Assembly: GCA_946479205.1 (NCBI GenBank)
Contig: CAMLFJ010000209.1
Span: 1 to 6,329 of the forward strand
Length of the DNA: 6,329 nucleotides
Direction: 5' to 3'
From: an uncultured bacterium
GTDB taxonomy: Bacteria; Methylomirabilota; Methylomirabilia; Rokubacteriales; CSP1-6
The notes below the pieces were generated by a model. The model worked only from the letters and a program-made list of their open reading frames with translations. It did not search any database and was not told the DNA's origin. Shown here piece by piece: positions 5,793 through 6,329 of the stretch; within the stretch, counting starts at the first letter, position 1, and each line of letters opens with the position of its first letter. The position numbers were made by a program, and so were the translations under genes.

Positions 5793-6329
5793 TCAGGGCG
5801 CCGGGCGCAGGGGCACCGAGCGGCAGAACTCGAGGAGCGCGCGCGCCAGCGCGGCGAGCCGCTCGTAGGGCGGACCGTCGAGCGCCTGCATCTCCCGCTC
5901 GTCCTCCCCGATCGCGAGCCGCACGACCACCGCGCGGCGCGGGCCGGGCGCGTTCGGGTCGAAGCGCGGCGCGGGCCACTCGGCGGCCAGCGCCGGGTCG
6001 CGCAGCAGCCGGTCGAGGAGGGCCACGTACGCGTCCGCCTCCACCACGCCCGCGCGCTCCCAGTCGGGCGACTGCGGCCGCGGGCCCGCGAGCGCCTGCA
6101 GGGTGACGCGCCCTTCGCGGGCCACGAGCCGGGCGGTCTCGACCGCGGGCGCCGTCTCGTCGCCGCTCCGGCGCTCGGTCAGGATCACGAGGCGCGAGCT
6201 CCGGCGGGCCGCGGCCAGCAGCGCGTCGAGGGCCGGGCCGGCCCGCCGCTCGAGCACGGCGCGCGCGGCGTCGTCCCGGGTGGCGTCCAGGTCGCGGCGC
6301 ATCTGCAGGTAGTCATCGAGCGCGACGGG
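5793..6329 (-). CDS. Hypothetical protein, C-terminal 178 aa, 5' end beyond the window
   Basis: I do not recognise this protein. The frame is open to the right edge with nine codons (PVALDDYLQ) before the first ATG at 6302. That ATG has no Shine-Dalgarno, so the gene probably starts outside the window and is partial here. The visible part begins with a charged, Ala-rich helix (about 4-42) that could form a coiled coil. A strand-like RLVILTERR (46-54), a segment RLVAREGRVTLQALAG (67-82), helices around 97-118, a strand RRAVVVRLAIGEDE (131-144) and a C-terminal helix (155-170) follow. No catalytic motif, signal or membrane segment is visible. It stops 4 nt before rsmI, so the two are probably co-expressed. 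That arrangement might hint at a translation-linked role, but this is only inference. Confidence 0.65.
   Translation of the reverse strand, partial: PVALDDYLQMRRDLDATRDDAARAVLERRAGPALDALLAAARRSSRLVILTERRSGDETAPAVETARLVAREGRVTLQALAGPRPQSPDWERAGVVEADAYVALLDRLLRDPALAAEWPAPRFDPNAPGPRRAVVVRLAIGEDEREMQALDGPPYERLAALARALLEFCRSVPLRPAP

Overview
The window is a GC-rich stretch (roughly two-thirds G+C or more by eye) in which every gene I can support lies on the minus strand. It therefore reads from the right edge to the left. The outer-membrane barrel protein, the Tat translocase subunit and an RhlB-like RNA helicase point to a diderm bacterium. The composition and the mix of housekeeping genes would suit a high-GC environmental lineage such as Rokubacteria/Methylomirabilota or a deltaproteobacterial-type group. 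That placement is inference; no taxonomic marker is present.

Layout in transcription order: (1) an unrecognised Ala/Arg-rich protein cut by the right edge (5793-6329). (2) rsmI, the 16S rRNA C1402 2'-O-methyltransferase, starting 4 nt after gene 1 stops (5120-5788). (3) After 58 bp, a secreted outer-membrane beta-barrel protein (4333-5061). (4) After 66 bp containing a GC-rich hairpin, thiD (3478-4266). (5) tatC (2687-3478), joined to thiD by a TGATG stop/start overlap. (6) An RhlB-like DEAD-box RNA helicase (1368-2690), joined to tatC by a GTGA overlap. (7) After 30 nt holding a perfect 7-bp hairpin, an unrecognised 228-residue protein (651-1337). (8) After 104 bp, a VOC/PhnB-like protein (55-546) with a near-ideal Shine-Dalgarno. 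The left 54 bp carry a lower-GC segment resembling the end of a dispersed IS200/REP-type repeat.

The firmest transcription unit is thiD-tatC-rhlB, with the 228-residue gene probably attached. It ties a thiamin pyrimidine kinase to the Tat translocase core and an RNA helicase. No tatA or tatB lies in the window. The genes do not form an obvious pathway; this looks like a compact housekeeping region, not an accessory or defence island. I found no RNA genes, CRISPR array, complete mobile element or clear new system. The best leads are the hairpin over the start of the 228-residue gene, the repeat end at the left edge, and the two unrecognised proteins.
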